Assembly: GCA_031763025.1 (NCBI GenBank)
Contig: JASSKH010000017.1
Coordinates: 11,773,126 to 11,837,125, forward strand
DNA from: Macrocystis pyrifera
Lineage: Eukaryota; Sar; Phaeophyceae; Laminariales; Laminariaceae
Direction: 5' to 3'
Length of the DNA: 64,000 bases
Shown: in pieces, positions 45,751 through 58,868 of the stretch
How the letters are laid out: each line of letters opens with the position of its first letter
How positions within the stretch are numbered: position 1 is the stretch's first letter
Program-made: the position numbers and the translations under genes
The notes under the pieces: generated by a model
Told to the model about the DNA's origin: nothing
Seen by the model: the letters and a program-made list of their open reading frames with translations, nothing else
The model's database searches: none

Positions 45751-47887
45751 TACACCCTGGACGCTTCTATTTCAATAATAGTATATTGTGTGTACAATTG
45801 ATTCAGGAGGCTGTTAATTGGAATAATCGATACCATTGATTTCGGCGATTGTCTATGAATTGAAATTGGCCAGTTGTTTTCGGCGATTGTCTATGAATTG
45901 GAATTGTCTACTGACCATTGATTTCGAAGACTATCTATGAAATTTGTCAAAACAACCTATTAATTGGAATTGTTGCGAGCAATAGGTTTTCGAGTGTTGT
46001 CTATGAATCGTAATCGTCTAAACAATTGATTGCAGAGATTGCTAAATACTTAGAATTATCCAGCAAATTGATTTCGGGTGCTGGTCCAAAATTGGAGATG
46101 TCCAGACAATTGATTTCTGGAGCTGTCTATTAATTAGATTTGTCTGAACAATGTATTTCGGCTGCTGCTTCTTAAATGGAATAGTCCAACCAATTGATTT
46201 CGGATGCTGTGAACTAAAAGGAATTGTCCAAACGGACCTCGGCGATTGGAAAATAGTTGGAATGATCCGCACCATTCATTTCAGATACCGCCCAAGAAAT
46301 CAATTGCTCGATAAGTGTCATGGCCGTTTCCCTATATATTTATGGTATTATAATGTAAGTAGACACTCCACACTAAATTGATACTACGCGTAATGCAGCA
46401 CAATAAAGCACCTTGCAAATGATTGGGTATACAGGGAAGTTCCTGATCCTGTTTCAGATGCTATTGATATCAGCAAGGGCGGGATACTTTGTATCCCTGG
46501 ACAGGCTGGCCTATTCAGCCGGTGCTCGTGGGTACTCGCGTGTGCTGTTTGCTTTGAGATAGAAGAAGAGCAGCATTATTCCTTTCGTGCACGCGGAGAC
46601 TGGGAGCCAAACTTGTGTCAAAATACCTGGTTTTCCAACTAAGTTACGTCTCCCAAGTACTATTTTTTAATAACACGATCTCAACACCTGAAACCATATA
46701 ATTACCGGGCCTTCAGCTTCATTCAAAGAAATACCATAACATTAGCCCAGTCTGATGAGCCGAACACCATAACATTAACCCAGTCTGATGAGCCGTATAT
46801 GCAGAAATATGGGAAAGTCGTGGAAATCCCGATTCCACGAGCTAGAACATGAGGGTGTGTCTAAACAGAATCGAAAAGCGCAATCGAAAATCGAATTCAT
46901 TCCGGTTTCAATTAAAAAATAGCCAAGGTGTCCAAACAAAATCGAACATCGAAAATAGAAATCTAGGCGAAAAAAGCGGCGGAAAGCAAACCTACTTGGG
47001 CCATTCGCAACTGTGTACACATGCCAGCAATCTAGCGCTCGGCAACACAGATCCACCACAGAAGCAGGCAAACGCAACGGCAATTCGATTCCGGGACATC
47101 GTTGGGCCTCCCATGGAGGTGGTGGCGCGTCCAACATTGACGCCCCGAGATCAACCTTGAAATTATACTGGGAACAAACTTCCGACCTCGGTCTCGATGG
47201 TATCATCTTCAATTTTCTTCAAACACGTCGTCCGCAATCGAGAAAAATCCTGGTTCGATGCAAACGCGGCGCAGTCGCGTTTATGGCCAGGTTTGGCCCA
47301 TTTGTGCTGCGGTTTGGGGTTGGGTTAGGATAGGGTTAGGGTTAGGGTTGGGGGTTGGGTTGGGTCTTCGTCTGTACCTTGATCCCAACAGGAACCAAAA
47401 TGCCTGAACAGCCTACCAACCTCAAGATTCGAGTTCACAGATTGTAAAAGGACCTCCTACTAATTGGAACTGTCGGGACAATTAATTTTGGCGGCAGTCT
47501 ATTATTTGAAGTTGTCTGGACAATTGATTCGGGGGGCCGTCTGTTAATTGTAAATGTCAGGAAAAATGATTTAGGAGACGGTTTGTTAATTGAAATTGTC
47601 GAGACACTGGATTAAGTAGACGGTTTATTAAGTAAAATTGGCCGGACAATTTATTTAGGAAAAGGTCTAATAATTGGAATTATCCGGACCATTGATTACG
47701 GAGACTGCCTATAAAATGGAATTTTCTGGACCATAGGGCTGATTCATTTAATAGACGTTGTGTGGGTAATAGAGCTCGAACCATTTCAATTACCTAGAAT
47801 TAGGGAACACAATAGACAGTCAATTGCAATGGAGAGCTAATTACAGACACTTTGACTATTAATATTGTCTATTGTCCAGGTTGTGTA
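45751..47887. mobile_element. AATTGTCC-repeat element, copy 2
   Basis: Counterpart of 22293-24394, bounded by TACACCCTGGAC and GTCCAGGTTGTGTA (imperfect inverted ends). Same subrepeat arms and unique core; no transposase seen. Confidence 0.65.
47322..47367 (+). repeat. Degenerate TTAGGG run inside element core, copy 2
   Basis: Same place as 23832-23880 but with a different order and number of TTAGGG, ATAGGG and TTGGG units. Confidence 0.7.
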
Positions 47888-48691
47888 AATAAAACAAAAA
47901 ATATAAACACAATACTGAAAAATACTGTTTGTCTTTCCACTCCTGCTGTGCTTGGCTCTTTCCCTTGCATTCACAACGGGTTTGATGGCAGCCCTCTCAC
48001 CTGCCCCTAACCGCTTTGACTCTTGCCCAGAGCGTTCCCGGGAAATAGGGCCACAACTCTCCCCCCTCACCAACCCACGTCAAACGGTGTATTAGTTTTC
48101 TCTATAGCTACGGAGTCATTATGGAATGCGCTTTCTGCTCGCCAGCGTCAACAAGAAACGTCCATACACCCGGACATCAAGGGGACGATTTATTTCGTGC
48201 TCTGATCGGGCAGGTACTGCTGACACGACCGGTGCGACTGGTTTTTATACACAATGCACTACTGCACACGGGTGCATGTTGTCACACATGATGCTTCTGC
48301 TGCACGGGAAAATGTGCCGGACAGCGCTGGTCAAAAGCGACTTGCCGTACAAAACAGGTGATCGAGAGATCTGATTGTACACCCTGATGCTCTAGAGGAC
48401 TCATCAATGCCTTGGAAACACAAACGCTCCGTTGAAGGCCAGCGGTGACCTTCGCCCGAGTCTTTCGTGTGGCGCCCTCGATGCCACTGACTAATTCCAC
48501 TCGCAGATCGTACAACGGCTCCCTTGTTAGTGTCTTTGAATAAGCGGGAAGCAGTGCAGATATTGTTCGCCACTGAGCCCTCAAACTAAACGAGCATTGA
48601 TATCAATATTGCTGTCAGTTGGAAAATGCGTAGACTACAATAGAATTACAGCGCTCGAAGCGTGATTACGTGTTACTGTCAATAGCGGAAG

Positions 48692-49227
48692 ATGGCAAAC
48701 CCAAGGCGCCCCACAATGCGGAAGTTTCCTTCAATGCTGTGTAACTCTTGACCAGGGCACCACACCCCTCTTACCACGCCTAGTTTCCTACGTCTTCCAT
48801 CTATATTTCTTGTTCACCCGTGTGCCGTCGTTGTGCGTTCCTCTTTGCGCCTGGCTCACCGTTGCTACCGAACAGCTTTTGCACCAGAATAAACAAGGCA
48901 CACTGCCACTACCGCAAGAAACAGCCAACCAAGTCATGGCCGAAGGGCATGACGGCTCCTCGACGCAGGAATTCCAACGGCACTAAACGGTCGGTGCGAC
49001 CGCCCCAACTGAAATCAGGCGGAGACACCGTGGTGACACCCGCGAGCGGCTCGTGGCGAACTTGCCTGGCGAATTGCCTCTTAAAAGGTGTGTAATAGAG
49101 AGGTTTTGTTTTCTGGAGCACTCCGGCCCCTATGAAATACCACTATGGGGCTACTGCCGTCAACTACTGCAGATGTTGGTGTTTCCCGAGTTTGTGGCTG
49201 TACAGTATGCACATGTATTCAGCATAA
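48692..49227 (+). pseudogene. Candidate gene A, copy 3, frame-shifted
   Basis: Aligns with the copy 1 and 2 models from an ATG at 48692, but one C is missing in exon 2 near 49040 (ACACCCGCGAGC against ACACCCCGCGAGC in copy 1), which shifts the frame before the second intron. If the model is right, this copy is broken. Confidence 0.2.
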
Positions 49228-49583
49228 GTCGTCAAGTATTATTGAGCGAAAGAACCGTCACACGGCACCACCACAAGTTCGCCAAAACAGCCATATCAGA
49301 GGACGCACTTTCGCCGACGTAAATAAACGAAACGAAACGTCTGGAGTAGTAGCAGTAGGATAACCACGGGTCGACCGCCAAACTGCGAGCTCGACATCAC
49401 GTCGCGCGCGCGTGGGTGTGTTGGTGCTGAAGCTAGGTTTTCGCGAGTGCCTCGGCCACGCCAGGCAACTCTAGCTCTAGTTCCCAGGAGTCAGGCCGGG
49501 AACCAGGCTATTCAACCCCAAGGCCAGTCAGCTACGAATCGGCCAGGGTCTGACCTGCCGCGTTGTTGCCGTTGCAACTGCAG

Positions 49584-49691
49584 GTGTCAGCTGAGCGTTT
49601 CTCCGGCGACAGGTCTAGTGGGGATGCAGGAAAACGCGTTTTTGGGCGACTATTTCACGTGTCTGGGATTTTTTCCCCTAGCGAGCGCAAG
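49584..49691 (+). CDS. hAT-like exon, copy 3
   Basis: Same exon with acceptor CAACTGCAG and donor CAAG|GTGAGC. Replacements include Glu to Gly in the ERLF core (FGRLFHVSG), which weakens the hAT resemblance in this copy. Confidence 0.3.
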
Positions 49692-49943
49692 GTGAGCGCC
49701 GCGGCCTTCAGCGGTGACATAAGCGATTTACTCTGAGTCGTCGTAAGATTGTCCCTGTTGTCGCTGTCGTTTAACATGAGTGATTTCAATGACGATGAGT
49801 TCTCTGAACAGACACAATTGTGTAGCCGCTGTTAGCACGTTGCACGGGGGTAGATTCCTGGAGCGGAAACAGAGGTACGACAAGTGAAACGGCACAACAC
49901 AAACTGTAGTGAGGTCCAAACACAGCACCAACGCGAGCCTAAA

Positions 49944-50306
49944 ATGACCCATGCACCGTGCACTGGGCACTGCTTCTCCTCGCAATACGGAATTGCGGCG
50001 CGTTCCGTGTGTAGCATGGTTCGGCAGGGAATGGTCAATATCATGCTTGGGTCCAAGCCTCTACAACGTCAAGACCAATCTCGTGGCGGAACAGGTGATC
50101 CCGCAGGGAGAGAGCAGGCGGGTTTTCCGCAGCAGGACCAAGACGAGGGCTTGGGCGAGGTGTTGGCCTGTCAAGATAGGACGGACTATCCTTCCAAGTG
50201 CATCTTCTGGTGTGCGATCGCCCTCGGAGCGCTCGTGCAGGGTTGCTCCTCGGTATTTGTGAGTAATTGTGAGCTAGATATACGAAGCCGGTTGCTGCCA
50301 CTGTAG
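49944..50306 (+). CDS. Candidate gene B, copy 3
   Basis: Intact frame with more replacements than copy 2. The spliced alternative (50307-50537) stays open for 76 residues to a stop after SPGPRF and is rich in Cys and aromatic residues, which suggests a small membrane or disulfide-rich tail. Not recognised. Confidence 0.28.
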   Translation: MTHAPCTGHCFSSQYGIAARSVCSMVRQGMVNIMLGSKPLQRQDQSRGGTGDPAGREQAGFPQQDQDEGLGEVLACQDRTDYPSKCIFWCAIALGALVQGCSSVFVSNCELDIRSRLLPL

Positions 50307-51263
50307 TCTACATCTGCTATCATGACGTGCGGACATTTGTGCACGACAAGGGCAGCTTGTTATTATACAATAGGGGCATTGATTGACTGTTTTGGTTACG
50401 TCGCGTGGCCATGTGGCGGTTGGTGTGTTGAGCGGAGTGTGCAAATATCAACAACGTGGCTAGGGTATGGGACTTATTGTATCGTATGCTCATTTATGTT
50501 GTGCCGTGCCACTCACTCTCCTGGCCCGCGCTTTTAGCGATTCCCGCCAAGAGAAGGCATGGGTACGTTTGATTGTTGAGACCTACGCCGGGAGAGCATA
50601 AAGTTCCAAACAGTTGCTTGCTGGAGTTACATCTGCCTGCTAAATCCAGACCCATTCTGAAACCGACGTGTACGGTTGTTCGGATACAAACGCCCCCGAA
50701 CGAACGTGTCCAGGCCTCACTTTCGAGGAAGCTCTACAAAGTCTTGAGCGGTCGCGGTACGCGGCATAGCCTTATGCCGTTTGTTCTCGAATCACGCCCG
50801 GATCGCTCTCGGGGTGCTCTCGGATCGTATGCGGATTGAGCTTAGGTTGTTATCGGATCGCTCTCGTTGGCTGCATTTCGAACATTTGCTGAGCATCGAA
50901 ACATTGTTCCAGTATCTAGGCATGCTGCTACAGCTGAACGGTTCCGCGGACACATTACGCTGACAATTCTCGTCGGAAGGATCGGCCTCAACCACCGGCT
51001 AGGATTGGTGTTGTGGGTGATAGGGTGCGAGGACACTGCACCACTCGATCCGGGTTTAGGTTACCTCGGTACAGGCAGTGGGCCGTAAAGGCACTCGTTG
51101 ATGTGTGAGGGGAGGCAGGGCTGAGTGTGGACCTCGTGTCCCTTCTCCGTTGTCGGTCAGCCTTGACCGACCGTTGGTTGGTCGACCAAAGACGGACCAT
51201 ACCCGTAAAGAGAAAAAAACATACAATCTCCTCCCCTCGACAACGCATGTGTGCTGCTGTGAG

Positions 51264-52071
51264 ATGGCGAGATTAAGAAAACCCTCGAGTCTGACTGTAT
51301 AGCGGCTGTCTTTACATTGAAGGTGGCGGGGTACCTGAAGCTAGCGCGCGAGAGTCTGGCGAACTGCTTCGACGGAACCACGGTCGAAACGGCGAGGTGA
51401 GGCAATCCCGGCAGCGTACATATCTGCCTCGCGGGGTATATCGGCGTTTCGTTGGCAACTCTCCCGTCACGACAAGAGAAGGTGTAGAGTATATACCTTT
51501 ATGAAACACCCCGTCGTTAGTTGTTTCCTTCACACGTCGCATGTGATACTTTCTATCTGTGTCTCGACTTGAGAAGGGTTACACTCGGGCGTTTCACGAC
51601 GCTTTTGTGAGTTTTCAGTTGCTGAGGGGGGTGGGCGGTTGCCCTTGGTGTGGTATGAGGCAAGCGCGGCCACAGTTGAGCACATCCGCAACGCCGAAAC
51701 AGGGCCCGAAGTCGTGAACGTGTGAACACCGATCATTCTACCAATGGAATGGCTGCTCTGGTGAAGCAACGCGGACGAATCGAAGCATGTGACTACCCGA
51801 ATCAAGTACCGCCTAATAACGAATACAATGTTGGTCCGCGAATACGAGATTTTGGTAACTACAAAAATAATTTTAAACAGAGAAGCATCTCCAAACAGCA
51901 GAAGTAGACTACGGGCTAAGAAAACACGAGGGAGATCGCTGCCGATGTGGACGTTTGCTCGTCCGCACAAGATCCACGAGAAAACACGACAATGAGGTTT
52001 CAGACAAACAATGCGTCAGACCAGACAATCGGTGGGTGGAAATCACGCCATGCAATACGTCGCAGCACTGA
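51264..52071 (+). pseudogene. Candidate gene D, copy 3
   Basis: Shares the extra A of copy 2 in the middle exon, and also has a weaker donor (CTCTG|GTGAAG). Two silent and several replacement differences in the terminal exon relative to copy 1. Confidence 0.3.
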
Positions 52072-52265
52072 AACAAGCATACCATGAAGCCGAATCGTGC
52101 TTCACCTCTAACCTAATACCTTGTCGCACTGCCACTAAGAACAAAGCACTATAGCGAAGATCCGTATCGAGAACAGTAGTTCTAGTGTAGGGTACTAAGC
52201 GCTCTATTCCAGTGCGCTCTCCTGCGCGTCTCACCTCCTTGCGCTTGTGGTGACTTGATAGGCAG

Positions 52266-53000
52266 GTGGGTCGTCTCATGATGGCTGTAAACGCATGGAC
52301 GGCTGAATATTAGACCCAGCGGAATGGATATCGAGTGAGAAAAGGTTTTAGTCTGGTTGATTGATAGTGGATTTCCTCAACCGGCGTGTTCGGCGAAGAG
52401 GTAGAATACTGCATCAATCGATCACTGGACTCATCAACTTTTCGTGTTGGTGCATTGGTATTTGGATTTCGGACTGAAGTGATATCGATGGGTGCGAATG
52501 GGTCAATCGATAATTGTCCCGCTTTCGGCCGGATTGGCTTGTCAGCTCATGAGCGGGCGTGTTTCATCTATAGCTCAGGTGATGCCCACTATGTCTCCTC
52601 ACGTTTCTATCGTTGTACTGACCCTCCGTCTTTCCAATACAAATATTTCGGGTCGTTTCACCTCGCAGGGCCTACCTCGCTATGGCCTTCTTGCACAGAT
52701 TTTTGGGGGATCAGGTGAGTGTGAAAGTAGCACGGTCGTCTGTAAACGGCTGCAAAGCTACATAACACACAACGGAACAACGCAATGACAAACTGCCTAG
52801 CCGCCCTTCGGTATTTTCATACCGCCGAGCGTACCAGACAGCTGGCGAACGGCGGATCGACGCAGCGACGGGTTGTCCGGTGTGCCGTCAGTCCGTTGTT
52901 CATCGCTAGACATAAACCCCGCGTTAACTCATCGCTCCCTCACTCTTCTTTGTTGACAGGTAGCCTAACCGAATACGAAGTATATGCGTGGTGCGGGTAG
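52266..53000 (+). pseudogene. Gene E, copy 3, broken
   Basis: Same two-base loss as copy 2 in the second exon, and TAG in the first exon where copy 1 has a Lys codon. Splice signals are kept. The end reads YEVYAWCG. Confidence 0.4.
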
Positions 53001-53039
53001 TCCTTGCCGTTCTATACAAAAAAACGGCACATTTTCGCC

Positions 53040-53046
53040 TATAAAG
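53040..53046 (+). promoter_or_regulatory. TATA box upstream of gene F, copy 3
   Basis: TATAAAG at the same spacing from the ATG at 53077 as in copy 1. Confidence 0.38.
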
Positions 53047-53076
53047 ACGTAGGCGCGGACAGAAACAAGCGACACG

Positions 53077-54270
53077 ATGCTCGCCAACAAACAATATCTG
53101 AGTGAGATCACGATTGATTTCGGTGCGAACCCTCCCCCTCACCCTTGCTGTGTGTGTTCCCTGACATTGTTGCAACGCCTTTTCTGTCTGTCCATGCCGT
53201 CAACATTTTCTCTCTCTATATATATATGTATAATTTTCCACCCTTCTCTCCATATTTTCCCCCTCCTCTCTGCCTCCCCCTATCCCTTCTCCTCTGTGTT
53301 GAACTATCGATCTACCAACACCGGCCTCCTCGTGCTGCACCATGGTCTACATCACTATCATCGTCTTGGTCGGCATATAAGAGCAGGAGAACAACCAGAA
53401 GCATCTTGCCTTCGCGGGCAGCATCTTGGAGCGACTACCACAGAACCTGGTCCCTTCGGTGAGACAGCCACGAAAGCGAAAAGCTGCAGTTGAGCTACGT
53501 ACTGTCGTAAGACGAAGCAATCGTCCATTTTCGAGAGGTTCAAGTGATACATAGTGGAGATGATGTCTGAACCGTGCCTTTGACGGTGCCCCTCGGCCAC
53601 ACGGAGGAAAACACTCAGTATATGTCTCCACACTGTTAGCACGGCGTTTCAAATGTACGGGACCCATTCGCTCTGCATGGACGTTGCACTCTTGGCTTGG
53701 AATAGGGGGGATGGGGGGGGTGGCCAATACTCCTGTACGCGCAACGCCTTTGATAAAAAAAACAAACTTCGGTTCTCGCTTACATATTGCTCGGGCACAG
53801 GGCATGGAAGGCATGCTACTCGCACAAGCGGATGAGTCAAGCTTCATATACTATGGTTACGGTGGTTCGGACGTTGGGGTCAGGGCCAAGAACGAGTCCG
53901 TGAATAGCAACCAGATCCCCAAGGTGAGACGGAGCCTTATGGTTGGTTCGCTGATGATTCAATATATTTCGGTGCGAACGTTGACAAAGACATGCACGTT
54001 GTCGGTGGTTAGTGTTCGTGGTCCAAGTAACGACCTCGCGATCGCCCATCTAGTGTACGTCGAACTATGACCGTCCTAGAAGAAGCTGCAGTTGATATAT
54101 TGTCGGGTCCCACGCAATTCATACACATCCTGTTACCGCATCGACCTGATTACGTGGTACACACAGTCGCTTTTTTCTATGTTCAGGGCGGCGAAAGATG
54201 TACCATTTCTGCAGCCACCGTCCCCGATACACCGGTTGGTCGCGATGATTGGGCCCTTCAGTTTCTTTGA
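53077..54270 (+). CDS. Gene F, copy 3, intact
   Basis: Exons 53077-53101, 53387-53458, 53811-53923 and 54187-54270. Exon 2 is identical to copy 1. Exon 3 has the most changes (AQADESSFIYYG against AQGHVSSFIHYG). The frame is open throughout. Confidence 0.53.
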
Positions 54271-54319
54271 CGAATACCTCCCCTCTATATAGACGTAACT
54301 GGTTTGTACACACCTTGTT

Positions 54320-54910
54320 TGTTATTTATATGTTTGGGTTTGGTTGGCGTCGATTGGTAACGACGCCATAAAAGACTGTACGACGTAAACGTATACGATT
54401 TATATTCAGGTTGGGCTGGCGTGAGCTGGCAATGACGCTATTAAACACGCTAATGACTGGTTGAGCTGGACAACAGGGTGCCTTTTTTGTTTTGGCGTTC
54501 ACGATGGGTAGCTGTCGAGTAAGACCATGTTGTGCAGGGAGGAGAAGCTTAACTTCGCACGATGGGGTAATCGTACCACGAAATGTGTGTATGGCCAGGC
54601 ACCCACGAGGCGGTCACATGGTGTACCCACTGCCGTCCCTGGAAGTGGCCACACCGAAAAACAAATCAAGCCATTCGACGCTGTCATCAATATGCAAGAA
54701 AGTACGCTCAAGTTAACGAAGTCCACCTCACGAGTAGTTCTTGGTCGGATGCAGTTCACCCTCTATGCGACTCGCCCAACACTTCACGGTGCTTCGCGCT
54801 TGGTGGAAACAATGTCTGCCTGGTCGGTGAAAGCCCGAAGTGCTCCATCCCGGCGTTGTGGGGATGCTATGGTCTATCGTCACACGATCGCGGCCATGCT
54901 TCACAATGAA
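54320..54910 (+). repeat. ~600 bp dispersed repeat, forward member, copy 3
   Basis: Unit-level copy of 6240-6840. Confidence 0.65.
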
Positions 54911-56752
54911 TACACCCCCCCTCTAGTTCGCTTCGCTGTAGTATGGTTTTATGTATGCACCTGTAACTACCGCATAGTTACCGACCCACCCCCACACCAG
55001 ATACATAGTATGGGCACTCGTAAACTGTGTTGAACACACAGTTTAACCGTATCATCTGACACTGCTTGATAGATTACCCTGCTGACCGTAAAAATCGCTG
55101 CCTTTACGTTGTCGTCGCCGTGGCTCCAAAGGCAAAACCATTCGTGCATGACAGGGACCTCTGCGACTTCTATTTCTCTGCAGGAAAGTACATGGTAAAG
55201 GCGTTCTTGGAGGACGCTCGAAGCGAGGTCTACGTGGCGAAACACCACGCGAGAGGCTGGGGCGACGCACGATTTTGGGGTGTTGGCAGAACCGGACGAA
55301 TGTCAAGAGCAAGAAAAGTGCGGGAGCGTGAACGGGACGGGGGACTCGGAGGCAGGCGGCCTCGGAGCGCCAGTGCGGTCGAGTGGCGTGGTCGACAAAC
55401 CAATCAGGCTCCGAGGTCCCCGGGACCCCCCCCCTTGCTGGAGCGGCTATGAAAAGCTTCGTCCAAAACGTCTTACCGGAAATGATTAGTCTCTTAGCGG
55501 CAATCGAGAGGTGGGCGAGATCAAACAGTCGAAGATTTTTGTGGATGCTGGCTTGCCTTGGCGTAGCTGTACTCACGCACTGTTGGTGGCGGTGGGGATG
55601 AGGACCCGACCGCACAACACAAGATGTATCCCTTCCCAATCGTTGTTGGTTCAGAAAAGGTAGTTGAGACGTCTCTCCTTCATTTTCTGACATCGTCGGC
55701 GTGACCGGTCCACGTTTAGGAGCTCCTGCCCTCTTGCATAATCATGGTCTTGCGCATTTTTGGGCAGACATATTATCGTGTTATGGCGTAAAATAGTATG
55801 CAACAGCCTTCCAGCGTGCACTTGGTGATCTTGCCTGGTAATTATATACCTGCTAATTATATAATGTAAATATTTCCTTCCAGAATATCCCAGGCGAGTG
55901 TCGCAACCTGAACGGCACGCCCGAGGTGTTGCCACTGCAGCTCGCTGGACATCACCAGAACATCGCCGACAAATATTGGAGCGTCCCATCGCGAAACAGC
56001 CCCATGTCAGCCAACGAGGACACCGTGTGACATTGTTCCACGACATTTAATGCCGAGTTCCGTGCCCACTGAGTTTACATATTTTCTACAGACCATGCAA
56101 GACCGAATACGACCCTACTCGCGCATCAGAGGTTGGTGACGTCGCCCGGTGTCCCGCTGTGCAATCGTTTTCGCTTGCTCCTCGGATCGTCGTGAGATTG
56201 TCAGACTTCTCCCTCAATCTCACGGGCTCGGTGTTCATCGCCCTAGGCTAATCCATTGTAGGCGAACATCGTAATAGGTCAGCTGGTCGTCTGCTCCTAG
56301 AACTCCTTGGCATGGCGTTGCACACTACCTCTTCCCGGGCGTCAACCATGTGCCGAAAAGTATCGAATGTTTACCCCAACATCAGAGCGGGCTTCGTCCA
56401 TCGTTGATCTGTCCTTCCAAGAGCGACGCATATTTTTCGGCCAATCTTGCAGAGTGATCGGACGCTCAAGGCAAGCTATTCATAACGTGTTCGAAGCCCC
56501 CCCGTGTGGGCAGACGCGTGTGACAAGGCACATCGGTGATAGGCGGGCTCCAGGTGGGGAGATGCATCTGGGGTACGGTCTGCAATTGGATTATCTCGTA
56601 CATCCCCTGCAGTAAACACATGTCAATATGTATAGCTCTCCGCGTCCCAGGACAATACCACAACTGTGCTACGAATATACCAATACCTAACAACCTTTGT
56701 TTTGTGTCACCACCCTCTCCATTGCTGCACATGCTCTAACCCGTTGCATAGG

Positions 56753-57736
56753 TCGGGGAGGAGTCCAGGATTGGGCACTTGTCTCCTCCACGGGTGAGCA
56801 GAATATCCTGCTACCCTTGCGGTCGCAGTGTTCATATGACCTTGCGTCTATTTTGAAACCATTCGGCCTCAATGCGACCTACCGCTCCCCACCTACAGTC
56901 TTAAACACGTTGACCCCGGCACTAAGCCACGAAACGGCAGCCTCTGTCTCACTCACAATGCTTGGCCGCGAGGTTTTGTATTTGTGGGATCGACCTACAC
57001 GTCTAACCTATCCCTTTTTATTGCCCTTCAGTTTAACCGGTTACATGAGGGCGGTGAAGGGCGAGATGCGCAGCTCCTTCGAGTCAATGAAAACCTGCGC
57101 CAGCGTACTGATGCGCTTTCCCGGAATATGCCGCCTCAGGTATGTGACTTTCACCATCCATCTCACTGAGCTGCGTGGTCGCGTTACGCCCGTCTTGCTA
57201 CCTGGCTGCGTGTTTCGTGAAGCCCGCAGTTGGTGGTGAAGTTGTATTCTGTGGAGGCGGCACACCCCAGTTTAACAACCCCGCCGCTTTTATAATATTC
57301 GCGGCACTCCCTCTAACATAGGTCTGTCAAACGTTGAAGGCATCGCCCATCACTAGTGAATCGTGTACGGTGGTATGTCGTGGTGCGTCAGCACAAATCG
57401 TCGCGCCGGTAGCACGCTGTAGGTCCTTTGCGGCGGTGATAAATGTTCGTCTGTACTCCTCTGACTGGTTTCTACTTCCCCGCGTAGCGGTTCAGCGCAT
57501 CGTGTTGCCTCAAAGATGCCACGGTGTCTGATCCGGTTGCAATAATAATGTCGCTTGACACTCAGGCCGCACCTAGTACACTCCGTGCTGGCAGCCGCAG
57601 CCGCGAGTACGTGCCGGGACGTGTACGACCCAGTGAGAAGGATCTACAACTCGATTTTACCCTGGAATGGCACGCCTGCACCGCCGATGGAAGAGTGGGG
57701 CTTGAAGAATTCTATCTGCGACCATTTGTTCTGTAG
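56753..57736 (+). CDS. Gene H, copy 3, intact
   Basis: Exons 56753-56794, 57032-57139, 57322-57372 and 57488-57736 with all phases kept and the stop in place. Three replacements in exon 2 (ESLRQSADA to ENLRQRTDA) and several in exon 4. Confidence 0.5.
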
Positions 57737-58643
57737 GTATGACGCCGAGCACATGGGCAGCTATTGGTGGAAGTATATCGCTGGAAAGGTGGCTTGAATT
57801 GGGTAGGCATGAGAACATAGGCAGTTAGGAAGTCAAACTTGGTCCGTGGCAAACATATTCGTGCGTCGTTAAGAACAATGGGACGTGATTTGTGCTGCTT
57901 GGTGCTGCACCCTGCATCATCATTCGGTGTATCACTGTGAGACCCTCAGCTTAGGCGACGGTACACAACACTTTCGACGGCTTGACTCGGGTGATGCCCC
58001 TTTCCGATAGATACCAGCTGAGCACGATACCCTAGTACCCGCAGCTTTGTTGTGTTTCAGCGTTGAAGTTTACGGTCCCGAGGCGATGATGGCGTGTGTT
58101 TCAGCTGGTGACGAGCCGACAGAACTTGCGTAGGATGCTCGCAAGATCGATGAATACTTCAAACTGTAACATGGTCGTTGTGCCATCGCAAAATAGCCGC
58201 CGCACGGCATCACCCCCCCCCCCCCCGCCCATGTCCGTCGAACATTTTTTTTTGACGCGACATACTATATACTCGCACGGTCCTCCTAAGTGCCCATTCG
58301 CTATCTGCTGCTTCTCCCGCTCGTTGTTTTAGGTCTTTGCTGGCTGAAACCAACATGGACTTTACACCTAACCAGTTGGTTGTTGCTCGCGCAAGAGCGG
58401 TCGCCGCTCCGGTCCCCATCGCACCCTTGTCCAACCTGGAAAGCTCTCCGGATCACCCGAGATAATCACTGATCGCGTGATTGTCGAGGGTGCGGAGCAC
58501 AGCCGGTGGTGGGATCCGTGGGGTAGCTCCGTGGGGGCAGCGGGGACAGCCACTGCGTCGCGTTTCGCCCGTGGGGTGTCGCTACCTTCTCCGACTCTCG
58601 CACAAATCTCGCCATAGCATAGGATCAGGATCACTGCAAGAGA

Positions 58644-58868
58644 ATGAGCTCAGGCCGTCGGAGGTTCAGCGGTGACACCAGGAAAGGTTGTAGTGCCAAT
58701 GCGGCCATACGTCGAGAGTTCATTGTAGGCATAACGTTCCGAAAAGTGTTCCTCTCCGCGGACAGATCTGAAGATCGGCCACGGACTGTGAATGAACCTT
58801 CGGTATCGGGTAAATCATCCTGCTTCGATGTTTGTCAGAAACACCGTCCGGTGCGGCCACGGAGTTGA
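58644..58868 (+). CDS. Conserved small reading frame I, 74 residues, copy 3
   Basis: Protein identical to copy 1, with silent differences only and the same TGA. Confidence 0.5.
   Translation: MSSGRRRFSGDTRKGCSANAAIRREFIVGITFRKVFLSADRSEDRPRTVNEPSVSGKSSCFDVCQKHRPVRPRS

Larger units (their letters stand above)
24580..48076. repeat. Tandem 24 kb unit, copy 2
   Basis: Second full copy, 23.5 kb. It is collinear with copy 1 except for a 1.3 kb insert (41226-42547), ~520 bp at 45154-45673, loss of ~80 bp near 36125 and absence of the first AATTGTCC element. It has several private frame-changing indels, including a 10 bp loss near 37436 and an extra T in the terminal exon of the 33240 gene. Confidence 0.97.

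Noticed and set aside
55052-55693. Longest open frame in the window (213 codons, minus strand)
   Set aside because: It is open only in copy 3 because of an extra A and a longer poly-C run. It has no ATG-led conserved counterpart in copies 1 and 2, and it opposes a plus-strand stretch with a strong splice acceptor.
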